Source: Verrucomicrobiales bacterium (GTDB taxonomy: Bacteria > Verrucomicrobiota > Verrucomicrobiia > Limisphaerales > CAIMTB01). Taken from it: a stretch of 32,782 nucleotides of DNA. Shown piece after piece: positions 17,327 to 25,039 of this stretch. Both the position numbers and the translations under genes were made by a program. Numbering within the stretch: position 1 is the first letter of the stretch; the number at the start of each line of letters is the position of its first letter. Where the stretch lies: assembly GCA_016795425.1 (NCBI GenBank), contig JAEUHG010000023.1:1-32782 (forward strand), written 5' to 3'. Under the pieces are notes generated by a model. The model made no database searches. It had not been told where the DNA came from and saw only the letters and a list, made by a program, of their open reading frames with translations.

Positions 17327-18622
17327 TTAGCGCGCCGCCATGAGGGCCTCGATGTCTCCAGGATCGATGGCGATATCCGACATCAGATCGACGGGCCCGT
17401 TTTCAGTGACCAGGATGTCATTCTCGAGCCGCACGCCGAGACCTTCGGCGTTGAGGTAAAGACCGGGTTCGACCGTCATGACCCAACCGGCGGCGATCGG
17501 TTCGGTCGTGAGCCCGACGTCGTGCACGTCCAAACCGATCGGATGACCCAGGCCGTGCATGAAGTAGCGTTTGACGGGGCGTTTCATCGGATCTTCAGGC
17601 TTCTCCTGGAGGTCCCTCATGGAGAGCAGGCCCAGATCAACGCATTCCTTCGCCATCGCCTCCTCGGCGGCCTCCTGCCAGTGCTTGATTTTGACTCCGG
17701 GTCGGAGCCCGGCGACAGAGGAGCGAAACACGCGAAGCACGGCCTCATAAACGGCGCGCTGGCGCTTGGTGAATCGGCCGTTGACCGGAATGGTGCGGGT
17801 CAGGTCCGAATTGTAGTTTGCGTAACTGGCCGCGACATCCAGAAGCAGCAGGTCGCCATCCTGGCAGGATTGGTCATTATCCACATAATGGAGGACACAG
17901 GCATTGGCGCCGGAGGCGATGATGGGATGGTAGGCGAAGGTCCCGCGACGACGGAGGAATTCATGGGAGAACTCCGCTTCGACTTCGTACTCCGTGACGC
18001 CGGGTTTCACGAACCGGCAAACGCGGTCGAAGCCGGCCTTGGTGATGGCGCAGGCCTGACGGATGAGGGTCGTCTCGACCGGGTCCTTGACCGCCCGGAG
18101 GCGGTGCATCAGCCGGGCGAGGCGATGGTAATGATGCAGCGGATACTGTTCGCGGACTTTGCGGACGAAGCGGGCTTCGCGCGTTTCCACGACGATCTCG
18201 GCGCGTTTGTGCTCGTTGCTGTTGAGCCAGACGTGCTCGGCCTCGCACATGAGGCGGTGGAAGATCTTGGGGAATTCCGAGACCCATTGGACATTGCGAA
18301 TGCCGGTGACTTCGCGGGCGGACTCGCGCGTCAGCTTCTTGCCTTCCCAGGTGGCGATGAGGTCGCTGGTTTCCCTGAGAAAAAGGATCTCCCGCTGGCG
18401 TTCGTCATCGGCGTCAGGAAACAAGAGGAGGATGGATTCCTCCTGTTCGACGCCGGTCAGGTAGAACAAATCGCTATTGGGAACGATGCGAAGGGTGCCG
18501 TCGGCGTTGGCGGGAAGGATGTCGTTGGCGTTGACGACGGCGAGGGAGCCGGGCGGCAGCAAGCGCATCAACCGGCGGCGGTTGCGGACGAACAGTTGGG
18601 GATCGATCGGCGCGTGGCGCAT
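17327..18622 (-). CDS. pepP: Xaa-Pro aminopeptidase (M24B, PepP-like)
   Basis: A 431-residue cytoplasmic aminopeptidase that removes the N-terminal residue preceding proline. I start at the ATG at 18622 (MRHAPIDPQLF) because upstream sequence lacks family similarity and this gives the usual length. The N-terminal AMP_N creatinase-like domain spans about 5-135, the pita-bread M24 domain about 170-425. The dinuclear metal ligands are all present: Asp262, Asp273, His360 (HGLGHPIGLDVHD), Glu385 (TVEPGLY) and Glu400 (RLENDILVT). It is divergent from the Mla-linked gene, with 92 bases between starts. No anomaly is seen. Confidence 0.93.
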   Translation of the reverse strand: MRHAPIDPQLFVRNRRRLMRLLPPGSLAVVNANDILPANADGTLRIVPNSDLFYLTGVEQEESILLLFPDADDERQREILFLRETSDLIATWEGKKLTRESAREVTGIRNVQWVSEFPKIFHRLMCEAEHVWLNSNEHKRAEIVVETREARFVRKVREQYPLHHYHRLARLMHRLRAVKDPVETTLIRQACAITKAGFDRVCRFVKPGVTEYEVEAEFSHEFLRRRGTFAYHPIIASGANACVLHYVDNDQSCQDGDLLLLDVAASYANYNSDLTRTIPVNGRFTKRQRAVYEAVLRVFRSSVAGLRPGVKIKHWQEAAEEAMAKECVDLGLLSMRDLQEKPEDPMKRPVKRYFMHGLGHPIGLDVHDVGLTTEPIAAGWVMTVEPGLYLNAEGLGVRLENDILVTENGPVDLMSDIAIDPGDIEALMAAR

Positions 18623-18714
18623 GGGAGGATGGTGCTCCGGGATTTTGGCCTCTGGAAAGACCACACTTCGCGCTTGGGGAGCGCCGTCCTGCCTCGTATA
18701 ACTCCGCGCTTTCG

Positions 18715-20247
18715 ATGACAGACGTTCCCGCAACTTGCTCGACTCGGCGCCCAAGCGTCCGGGGTTGGGGACGATTCGTGCTTTGGCTGTTGGCGGGTTT
18801 GGTTTTGGGAAGAACCGTTCGGTCGGAGGAATCGGAGCCCTGGGTATCCCTGGGACCGCTGATCCAGACGTTTCCACTCACCCTGGAACCGGGTGAAGGA
18901 GTGGAGGCCGCGGGGCCGTTCTACTATCGCCAGGATCGGGAGAACGAGACGCTATGGGCGGTTCCTCCCTTCATTTCCTCGGCCATTTCCGACGACGGTG
19001 AACGGAGCCAGATGTTCATTATTCCACCGCTGTTCAGCTACCGGCGGTATGGAGAGGATCGGCGTTGGCAGGTGGGGCAGTTGCTCAACCGTTCCAACCA
19101 GGAACGGATCGAGGACGGTCTGATCCGGCGGTTCAACGTGTTCCCGTTCTTCTTTTATCAGGATTCTCCCAATCCGGCGAATGACTACTGGGGGTTGATG
19201 CCGATTTACGGGAAGCTGCAGGGTCGGTTGTTTCGGGACGAGGTCGAGTTCGTCCTGTTCCCGGCCTGGCTGAAGACGCGGAAGGGCACGATGACGACGC
19301 GCAACATCGCCTTTCCGTTCATCCATTTCCGAGACGGTCCGGGTTTGAACGGCTGGCAGTTCTGGCCGCTGGTCGGGCACGAGCATCTTGAACCCTCGAC
19401 CCGCACCAATATCGCGGACGACCTGGAGATCGTTCCCGGCCACGACAAGACCTTTGCGCTCTGGCCCATGTATTTCCGCAATCGTCTCGACCTGGGCACC
19501 ACCAACGCGGGAAGTGTCGACGCCGTCCTGCCGCTTTTCTATCTCGAGCGCACCCCCAAGCGGGACCACACCTCGGTGATGTGGCCGTTCTTCTCGTGGA
19601 CCGACAATCACGAGGAGCAGTTCAAGCAATGGAACACCCCTTGGCCACTGGTGGGATTCGCGCGTGGCGAAGGCAAGACCCTGAACCGTGTGATCCCCCT
19701 CTTCAGCGTCGGGCACACCAAGACGTTGGAGGCGCAGACCTATCTTTGGCCGATCTACCGCCGGCGCCATCAAATGACCGAGAATTTCGATCGCGACCGA
19801 TGGCAGCTGGGCATTGTGTTTTACGCCGACCTTAAGGAATTGAACAAGGCGACGGGGAAAACGGCGCGACGGATCGATTCCTGGCCGTTGTTCTCCTGGA
19901 CCCGGGATCCCGATGGCAACCGCCGATTGCAGGTTCTTTCGGTGGTCGAACCGTTTCGCAGGGGATTGGGTATCGAACGGAACTGGTCGCCCCTTTGGTC
20001 GATTTGGCGCGACGAACGCAGCGGTACGTCTGACGCTCGCAGTCAGTCGCTGCTGTGGAATCTATACCGCCGGGACAAAACGCCCGAGTCGACAAAGTCC
20101 TCGCTCCTTTTTGGTCTGGTCCAGTATGAGAAGACCTCCGCCGGGCGCCGGTGGAGATGGTTCTTCCTAGGACCCCGCCTCGAGGGCGGACGGGCGAAGA
20201 CCGAACATCCGGCCCAGGCTGCAAGTCATGTTCCAGAGCATCGGTGA
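18715..20247 (+). CDS. Exported protein with WP-aromatic repeats, first gene of the Mla operon
   Basis: 510 residues, not recognised. A signal peptide or membrane anchor spans about 20-35 (FVLWLLAGLVLGRTVRSEE). The rest is rich in aromatic residues and carries about 15 short motifs of the form (W/F/I/L)-P-(hydrophobic)-(aromatic), for example IPPLFSYRR, FPFFFYQD, WPMYFRN, WPFFSWTD, WPIYRRRH and WPLFSWTRD. Their prolines fall near residues 84, 104, 144, 163, 183, 201, 218, 251, 273, 291, 311, 328, 346, 391 and 426, mostly 17-22 apart. This suggests repeated beta hairpins, perhaps an outer-membrane barrel or periplasmic beta structure. Its last 20 bases overlap the start of mlaE, so the genes are translationally coupled. 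A role in lipid transfer or envelope maintenance is inferred from context only. Confidence 0.75.
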   Translation: MTDVPATCSTRRPSVRGWGRFVLWLLAGLVLGRTVRSEESEPWVSLGPLIQTFPLTLEPGEGVEAAGPFYYRQDRENETLWAVPPFISSAISDDGERSQMFIIPPLFSYRRYGEDRRWQVGQLLNRSNQERIEDGLIRRFNVFPFFFYQDSPNPANDYWGLMPIYGKLQGRLFRDEVEFVLFPAWLKTRKGTMTTRNIAFPFIHFRDGPGLNGWQFWPLVGHEHLEPSTRTNIADDLEIVPGHDKTFALWPMYFRNRLDLGTTNAGSVDAVLPLFYLERTPKRDHTSVMWPFFSWTDNHEEQFKQWNTPWPLVGFARGEGKTLNRVIPLFSVGHTKTLEAQTYLWPIYRRRHQMTENFDRDRWQLGIVFYADLKELNKATGKTARRIDSWPLFSWTRDPDGNRRLQVLSVVEPFRRGLGIERNWSPLWSIWRDERSGTSDARSQSLLWNLYRRDKTPESTKSSLLFGLVQYEKTSAGRRWRWFFLGPRLEGGRAKTEHPAQAASHVPEHR

Positions 20248-20974
20248 AATCGTGTTGTTGGGATGGACGACGTTGACGTCGCTGCCCCACGCCTGGCGCC
20301 AGCGCCGGAAGGTGGCCGATCAGTTGTTTGAGATCGGCAACGCCAGCCTCTTCATGGCGTGCCTGCTCTCGCTCTTCATCGGGGGCGTGCTGGCGCTGCA
20401 AAGCGGGCCGCGTCTCGCCGAACGCGGCATTTCCGGGTTGCTGGGCGGATTGGTCGGATTGTCCATGGCCGAGGAACTGGCGCCGGTGATGATGTCCATT
20501 CTGATCGCCGGCCGTATCGGCTCCGCCATGGCCGCCGAAATCGGTTCCATGCGCGTCTACCAGGAGATCGACGCCCTGCGGACGATGAGCATCAATCCGG
20601 TCCATTACCTGGTTCTGCCCAGGGTGGTGGCGATCACGCTCGGACTGCCAACCCTGGTGGTTTTCTCCATGGTGGTTGGCTGGACAGGGGGAGTGCTGGT
20701 GGCGGTCACGAACCAGGACATCGGGATCACCGCGGCGGACTACTTCAACAACCTGCGGATGTCGGTGGAAGGATTCGACGTTGCCAAGGGGCTCATCAAG
20801 AGCGTGGCTTTCGCGATCGTGGTGGGCTTGGTGTCCTGCCACCAGGGACTGCAAACGATCGGGGGTCCGCGTGGTATCGGGCGATCGGTGACCAAGGCAG
20901 TGGTGAACTCCATTGTGCTGATTCTCATCCTTGACTACGGCCTGACCCGGTTCCTGCTCCTGTTTGACCGATGA
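20228..20974 (+). CDS. mlaE: MlaE-type permease of a lipid ABC transporter
   Basis: 248 residues, the usual length of the MlaE/YrbE family (PF02405). It has several membrane helices, including NASLFMACLLSLFIGGVLAL, PRVVAITLGLPTLVVFSMVV and a C-terminal SIVLILILDYGLTRFLLL. The family signature between helices is intact (ELAPVMMSILIAGRIGSAMA, then EIGSMRVYQEIDALRTM). It forms the inner-membrane channel of the Mla phospholipid transporter with MlaF and MlaD. The ATG at 20228 lies inside the end of the upstream repeat-protein gene. The stop is 7 bases before mlaF. Confidence 0.94.
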   Translation: MFQSIGEIVLLGWTTLTSLPHAWRQRRKVADQLFEIGNASLFMACLLSLFIGGVLALQSGPRLAERGISGLLGGLVGLSMAEELAPVMMSILIAGRIGSAMAAEIGSMRVYQEIDALRTMSINPVHYLVLPRVVAITLGLPTLVVFSMVVGWTGGVLVAVTNQDIGITAADYFNNLRMSVEGFDVAKGLIKSVAFAIVVGLVSCHQGLQTIGGPRGIGRSVTKAVVNSIVLILILDYGLTRFLLLFDR

Positions 20975-20981
20975 ATGACCA

Positions 20982-21749
20982 ATGAATGACCGACTACACG
21001 GAGTGCGAGTCGACGTTCAGGGGCTGCGCAAGACCCTGAAAGGCGTCGAGGTTCTGCGCGGCATCGATCTTTCGGTGCGTGCGGGCGAAGTCTTCGTGTT
21101 GATGGGGCCCAGCGGCAGCGGCAAGACCGTGCTGATGCGGCAAATCATCGGCCTGGACCGTCCCGACCGCGGGGATGTGCTGGTCGACGGCCATTCCGTG
21201 CATGATGCAGCGGCTCGGGAACGCGTGCGCATGGCCATGGTGTTCCAGTCGGCGGCCCTGCTGAATTCCCTGACGGTCGCCGAAAACGTGGGGCTATACC
21301 TTTCCGAACATCGGAGCCAGCCCCCGGAGACGATCGCTCGGATCGTGGCCGAGAAGCTGAAACTGGTGGGGTTGGACGGGGCGGGGGAGAAATTGCCGGC
21401 CGAGTTGTCGGGTGGCATGAAGAAGCGCGCCGCCATCGCCCGGGCCCTGGTGATGGAACCTCAGCTGATTCTTTACGATGAGCCGACGAGCGAATTGGAC
21501 CCGCTCCGGTCGGTGACCATTGGCCGGGAGATTCTGGCGCTGAACCAGAGGCTGAAGGTCACCTCGATCGTCGTCACCCATGACCGTGATCTGGCCTTCG
21601 GCATCGGCCACCGCATCGCCTTCATGGCGGAAGGCCAGGTCCGAAAGGTGGGGTCGCCGGAGGAATTGAGGGCGAGTGACGATCCGATGATCCGCAGTTT
21701 TCTGACCGTAGATTTCGACGCCAACAAGTACCTGGAAGAGCTCTCATGA
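20982..21749 (+). CDS. mlaF: MlaF-type ATPase of a lipid ABC transporter
   Basis: A 255-residue ABC ATPase. Walker A GPSGSGKT at 42-49, Q-loop Gln89 (VFQSAALLNSLTV), signature LSGGM at 142-146, Walker B LILYDE at 162-167 with catalytic Glu167, and switch His200 (VVTHD). The short length and position between mlaE and mlaD identify it as the ATPase powering phospholipid movement at the inner membrane. Its stop overlaps mlaD by 4 bases (ATGA). The start lies in a tandem copy of ATGAATGACC; the first copy (20971) hits a stop after four codons, so 20982 is the working start. Confidence 0.94.
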   Translation: MNDRLHGVRVDVQGLRKTLKGVEVLRGIDLSVRAGEVFVLMGPSGSGKTVLMRQIIGLDRPDRGDVLVDGHSVHDAAARERVRMAMVFQSAALLNSLTVAENVGLYLSEHRSQPPETIARIVAEKLKLVGLDGAGEKLPAELSGGMKKRAAIARALVMEPQLILYDEPTSELDPLRSVTIGREILALNQRLKVTSIVVTHDRDLAFGIGHRIAFMAEGQVRKVGSPEELRASDDPMIRSFLTVDFDANKYLEELS

Positions 21750-22738
21750 AAAACTCATTGGAAACCCGCCTGGGGATGTTCTTCGCCGTGACGGTGCTCG
21801 CGGCGTTGGTGCTTCTCGAACTCGCCGGCGGCCTGGATTTCTTTCGCAAGGGCGTGAATGTCATCGCCCGGTTCGATTCGGTGAACGAACTGCAGGTGGG
21901 CGCCCCGGTGAAACTGGCGGGCGTCGCCATCGGCGACGTTCGCCGGGTGGCCATCGAGGGCAACAAGATCGCCGTCACTTTGCGAATCCGGCCGGAGGCG
22001 ACCGTTCGGACCGACAGCAAGGCGACCATCCGGTTCGCCGGCCTGATGGGGCAGAACTATGTGGCGTTGTCCTTCGGATCGGCGAGCGCTCCCGTGGTGA
22101 CGGAAGGCACGGAACTGGAGGCGACGACGCTTCCCGATTTGGGCGATATCATGGCCAAGCTGGATTCGGCGGCGAGCAACGTCGGCAATATCACCAACAT
22201 CTTCGGTGGCGATAATTTCCAGAACCTCCTCGGGCCCTTCACGGACTTCCTCAAGGACAACGGCCCTCGACTCACCGCCATTCTCGGCAATCTCCAAGTG
22301 GTCAGCAAACAGATCGCCGACGGCAAAGGGACGGTGGGCAAGCTCATCAGTGACGAGGCGCTCTACACTTCGGCCCTGCAGACCATCACCAACATGAGTG
22401 AGACCGCCACCAAGATTCAGGGGATGGTCGAGGACGGCAGTGCCGCGGTCGGTGAGGCGCGGAAAATCGTGGCGAGCATCAGCGCCGGAGAAGGAACCCT
22501 GGGCAAGCTGACGCGGGACGAGGCGCTCTACCAGGAAACCAAGGCCGCCATGTCCAATCTCCGGGAGATCCTGCAGAAGATCAACCAAGGGCAGGGACTG
22601 GCTGGCAAGGTCGTGAACGACGAGACGTTCTTCAAGAACGTCAAGGGCACGCTACAGAAGGTGGAGAAAGCCACCGACGGCCTGGAGGATACCGGGCCGA
22701 TCTCGGTCATCGGCACCGTGGTGGGAACCCTGTTCTGA
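21746..22738 (+). CDS. mlaD: MlaD-type MCE-domain lipid-binding protein
   Basis: 330 residues, longer than E. coli MlaD (about 183). One N-terminal membrane helix (about 8-28), then a single MCE domain (about 37-115: FDSVNELQVGAPVKLAGVAI, FAGLMGQNYVALSFG). The extra C-terminal 200 residues are mostly helical. They carry three copies of a (I)..G.G..GK(L/V)..DE.(L/F)(Y/F) motif at about 190-207, 246-262 and 280-296, spaced 35-55 residues. MCE proteins form hexameric rings with helical tunnels that conduct lipids, and long C-terminal helices may extend the channel across the periplasm. It is the last gene of the operon and is convergent with the isomerase-like gene 42 bases away. Confidence 0.93.
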   Translation: MKNSLETRLGMFFAVTVLAALVLLELAGGLDFFRKGVNVIARFDSVNELQVGAPVKLAGVAIGDVRRVAIEGNKIAVTLRIRPEATVRTDSKATIRFAGLMGQNYVALSFGSASAPVVTEGTELEATTLPDLGDIMAKLDSAASNVGNITNIFGGDNFQNLLGPFTDFLKDNGPRLTAILGNLQVVSKQIADGKGTVGKLISDEALYTSALQTITNMSETATKIQGMVEDGSAAVGEARKIVASISAGEGTLGKLTRDEALYQETKAAMSNLREILQKINQGQGLAGKVVNDETFFKNVKGTLQKVEKATDGLEDTGPISVIGTVVGTLF

Positions 22739-22780
22739 ACCCACCGCCGGGGGTGCCTGCCGGCTGAGAGGGTAGTGGGG

Positions 22781-23740
22781 TCAGGCAAACGCCTTGCGCA
22801 GCATGGCCAAACTCTGCGGTACCGCGAGTTCGGGGTCCGCCTTGCCCTCCATTTCAAGGGAAACATAGCCGGTATACCCCGCCTCTTCGAGGATGCGGGC
22901 AATGCGCCTGTAATCGAGTTTCAGCGTGTACCATTCGCCGCCCCCCGGATAGGTCTTGGCTTGAACAAAGATGGTCTTGGACGCAATGGCTTCGAGTTTT
23001 TCGTAGGGTTCCTCGAGGAAATTGCCGGTGTCCATGAGTGCGCCCAGCCATGGTGATCGGATGGCATCGAGGATGCGAAGCATCCCCTTGGGCGTGTTGG
23101 TGAGGCCCCAATGGTTCTCCAGCGCCAGCAGCACGCCGCATTGTTCCGCCTTGGGCAGGCATTGCTCGATGCTCTCGATGCACCAGCGGAATCCGTCGTC
23201 CTCGGTGTGTCCGGGCAGAATGGGCTCGATACCCCGGGCTTTCATCAGTTCATCGAAGTCCGGGATGGTGTTCCACCTGCCAGAGTTCAGTCGGATGCAG
23301 GGGACGCCGAGTTCGTAGGCGATCTCGATGCACTTCTTGGTGTGTTCGACGTGTTGCGCGAGAACCTCGGGTTTGGGATCGACGAAATCCTGATGAATCG
23401 AGAGGCAGATGAGATCGATGCCGTGGCGGAACGCGTGGCGCTTGAGGCGTTGGAGGTAGGCGCGATGGTCGGAGGTCAGGGGTTCCTTCTCCGGAATGTC
23501 CATTTGCCGGTGCAGGATATCCACGCCTTCGGCGCCCAGGGCGGCGGCGCGTTCGATGACGGTTTCGACCGGCACTTTCTGGGTGCGGAAGTGCCAGTAG
23601 GAGTAGGTGGAGATACCGAACTTGATGCGGGCTTTTTTGGCGGGCGTCGCCGCCGTGGCCGGGGTGTGAGAGGGCGGAAGAGCCAGACTGGTCGCGACCA
23701 GCGCGGCAGATCCGAGAAACGAACGCCGGGTAGGGTTCAC
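22781..23740 (-). CDS. Tat-exported sugar phosphate isomerase/epimerase-like TIM barrel protein
   Basis: 319 residues from a GTG at 23740, chosen because it begins NPTRRSFLGSAALVATSLAL, a classic twin-arginine signal; TTG starts upstream (to 23803) are less likely. The mature part is an AP endonuclease family 2 / xylose isomerase-like barrel (PF01261) starting KFGISTYSYWHF. Likely metal ligands are Glu208 (LALENHWG), Asp237 (GALMDTGNF), Gln260 (FVQAKTYPGGGEW) and Glu296 or Glu298 (VSLEMEG). The Gln in third position resembles hydroxypyruvate isomerase-type members. The exported location suggests action on sugars in the periplasm. Substrate unknown. Confidence 0.88.
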   Translation of the reverse strand: MNPTRRSFLGSAALVATSLALPPSHTPATAATPAKKARIKFGISTYSYWHFRTQKVPVETVIERAAALGAEGVDILHRQMDIPEKEPLTSDHRAYLQRLKRHAFRHGIDLICLSIHQDFVDPKPEVLAQHVEHTKKCIEIAYELGVPCIRLNSGRWNTIPDFDELMKARGIEPILPGHTEDDGFRWCIESIEQCLPKAEQCGVLLALENHWGLTNTPKGMLRILDAIRSPWLGALMDTGNFLEEPYEKLEAIASKTIFVQAKTYPGGGEWYTLKLDYRRIARILEEAGYTGYVSLEMEGKADPELAVPQSLAMLRKAFA

Positions 23741-23829
23741 GGCCGAACGATGAGATGAATTTGGCAATGAGGGAATCGCAAAGCGGGCGACGCTCGGGCG
23801 CAACTTGGACCAAGAAACATCTCAATGCC

Positions 23830-23867
23830 GACACCGATAGCGACCCCGAATCCGAAAGCAACCGATC
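23830..23867. repeat. Half copy of the GAnnCC hexamer repeat
   Basis: Five consecutive six-base units fitting GAnn(C/G)C run from 23830 to 23859 and continue into AACCGATC. The same periodicity forms each arm of the inverted repeat at 24829-24926. No opposite arm was found nearby. The element lies 90 bases upstream of the pilin-like gene. Confidence 0.5.
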
Positions 23868-23956
23868 AACAACCATTCGGAAATGCGTCCGCGCCCAAGC
23901 ATTCCGCGATTCCAGGCTGGACCTCATGCCCCTCCCGAACTACCAACTAAAATCCG

Positions 23957-24772
23957 ATGAAGCTCCGACCTGCCGTTTTCCAGGCTGCTGGCGCGCCACC
24001 TTCCCGGCGCGGTTTCACCCTTATCGAATTGCTGGTGGTCATCGCCATCATCGCAATTCTTGCCAGTGTGCTCCTGCCGGCGCTCGCCAAGGCGAAATAC
24101 AAGGGAAGCCGGACCGCATGTCTCAACAACATCCGTCAGCAGTACCTCTCCCAGATCCTCTACGCCGACGATTTCGCCGGGAAATTCCAGCAACACGACG
24201 ATGGAAGTCCGGACTATCATCGGTTGGGGGGACGCAAGGACAGCATCGTCGATAGCATGCGTCGCACCTACGTTCCCAATTCCTGGATTTTCATCTGTCC
24301 GGTCACCGCCAAATCCTTCGGTCGCCTCTGGCTCAATTATGCGAGTCCCGCCAATTTCGCCGATAAATCCACGAAGGACTATGGTGGGTGGGATACCACC
24401 GCCGCGAATGTCTACACGCCCTACATGTGGCTCGCGAACTTCCCGGGCATGAAATACCAGTCGCGCAGCGGCAGCACCGATCCCAAGGCCCTCGACCTCG
24501 AACCCGAGTGGCCGAAGAACACCTCCGAATGCGACGCCACGCGTGCGTTCATCACTCACCGGGTCAGCGACACGCCCGGCACAAAAATCTGGGACGTGGG
24601 ACACCTCGGAAAATTTGATGCCGGCTCGGTGAGCAAACACTTCCTTGAATTCTCGCTCACCCCGGATCAACCGGTCGGGCAGGCCGATGGCAGCGTCGTC
24701 GTCCGACCCAAGGCCCAGATTCGCAAGCGGGCGGTCGGCGGCCCGGGAGGAAATACCTCCTACTACTACTGA
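23957..24772 (+). CDS. Type IV pilin-like (prepilin-type cleavage/methylation) protein
   Basis: 271 residues. Leader ends at Gly19 and the processed protein would start at Phe20, with the conserved Glu at mature position 5 ([18 protein letters not shown]). The hydrophobic helix spans about 20-42 and ends in [10 protein letters not shown]. This is the verrucomicrobial/planctomycete pseudopilin group related to DUF1559, here with the [10 protein letters not shown] segment near the C-terminus and a terminal Tyr triplet. Such proteins are exported and may be pseudopilins of a secretion or pilus machine, yet no assembly gene is nearby. The start lacks a strong Shine-Dalgarno. It is flanked on both sides by hexamer repeat elements. 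Confidence 0.9.
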   Translation: MKLRPAVFQAAGAPPSRRGFTLIELLVVIAIIAILASVLLPALAKAKYKGSRTACLNNIRQQYLSQILYADDFAGKFQQHDDGSPDYHRLGGRKDSIVDSMRRTYVPNSWIFICPVTAKSFGRLWLNYASPANFADKSTKDYGGWDTTAANVYTPYMWLANFPGMKYQSRSGSTDPKALDLEPEWPKNTSECDATRAFITHRVSDTPGTKIWDVGHLGKFDAGSVSKHFLEFSLTPDQPVGQADGSVVVRPKAQIRKRAVGGPGGNTSYYY

Positions 24773-24828
24773 CGGCGGCGCGAATCTCCGACTTGTTGGC
24801 GCACGGAAGACACCGGCGTTCTGGAAGG

Positions 24829-24926
24829 GCGATCGGTCTCGGGGTCGGTATCGGAGTCGGTATCAGCCTCACGAGCCGCGGCAAAGGATCGATACCGATT
24901 CCGATACCGACCCCGAGACCGATCGC
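24829..24926. repeat. Near-perfect 36-bp inverted repeat built of hexamers
   Basis: Left arm 24829-24864 and right arm 24891-24926 are reverse complements with one mismatch in 36, separated by 26 bases. Each arm consists of six degenerate hexamers, GGnnTC-type on the left and GAnnCC-type on the right. The transcript would form a very stable hairpin. It starts 56 bases after the pilin-like stop and ends 113 bases before the giant ORF. No T-run follows, so it is not a standard terminator. Confidence 0.9.
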
Positions 24927-25039
24927 GCGTTCTGCACGCTGTTGCCATGGGTGCACCGGAAAATCCGTAACACCGGAAGCCTTTCGTTGCTTGGACTTAA
25001 TGGGCTCCCGGCATGTCGCCGAAGGCCCATTCGAAGCCA

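Noticed and set aside
18623..18877. N-terminal extension of the Xaa-Pro aminopeptidase
   Set aside because: The extra 85 residues are Pro/Arg-rich, lack family similarity and overlap the start of the divergent gene at 18715.
22746..22764. GCCGG/CCGGC dyad after mlaD as a terminator
   Set aside because: The stem is only 5 bp with a 9-base loop and there is no T-run.
22753..22784. GTGCCTGCC and GGGGTCAG words that also occur near 7028-7070
   Set aside because: The second word is in the opposite orientation relative to the first, and it overlaps a coding stop. I cannot claim a second REP-like copy.
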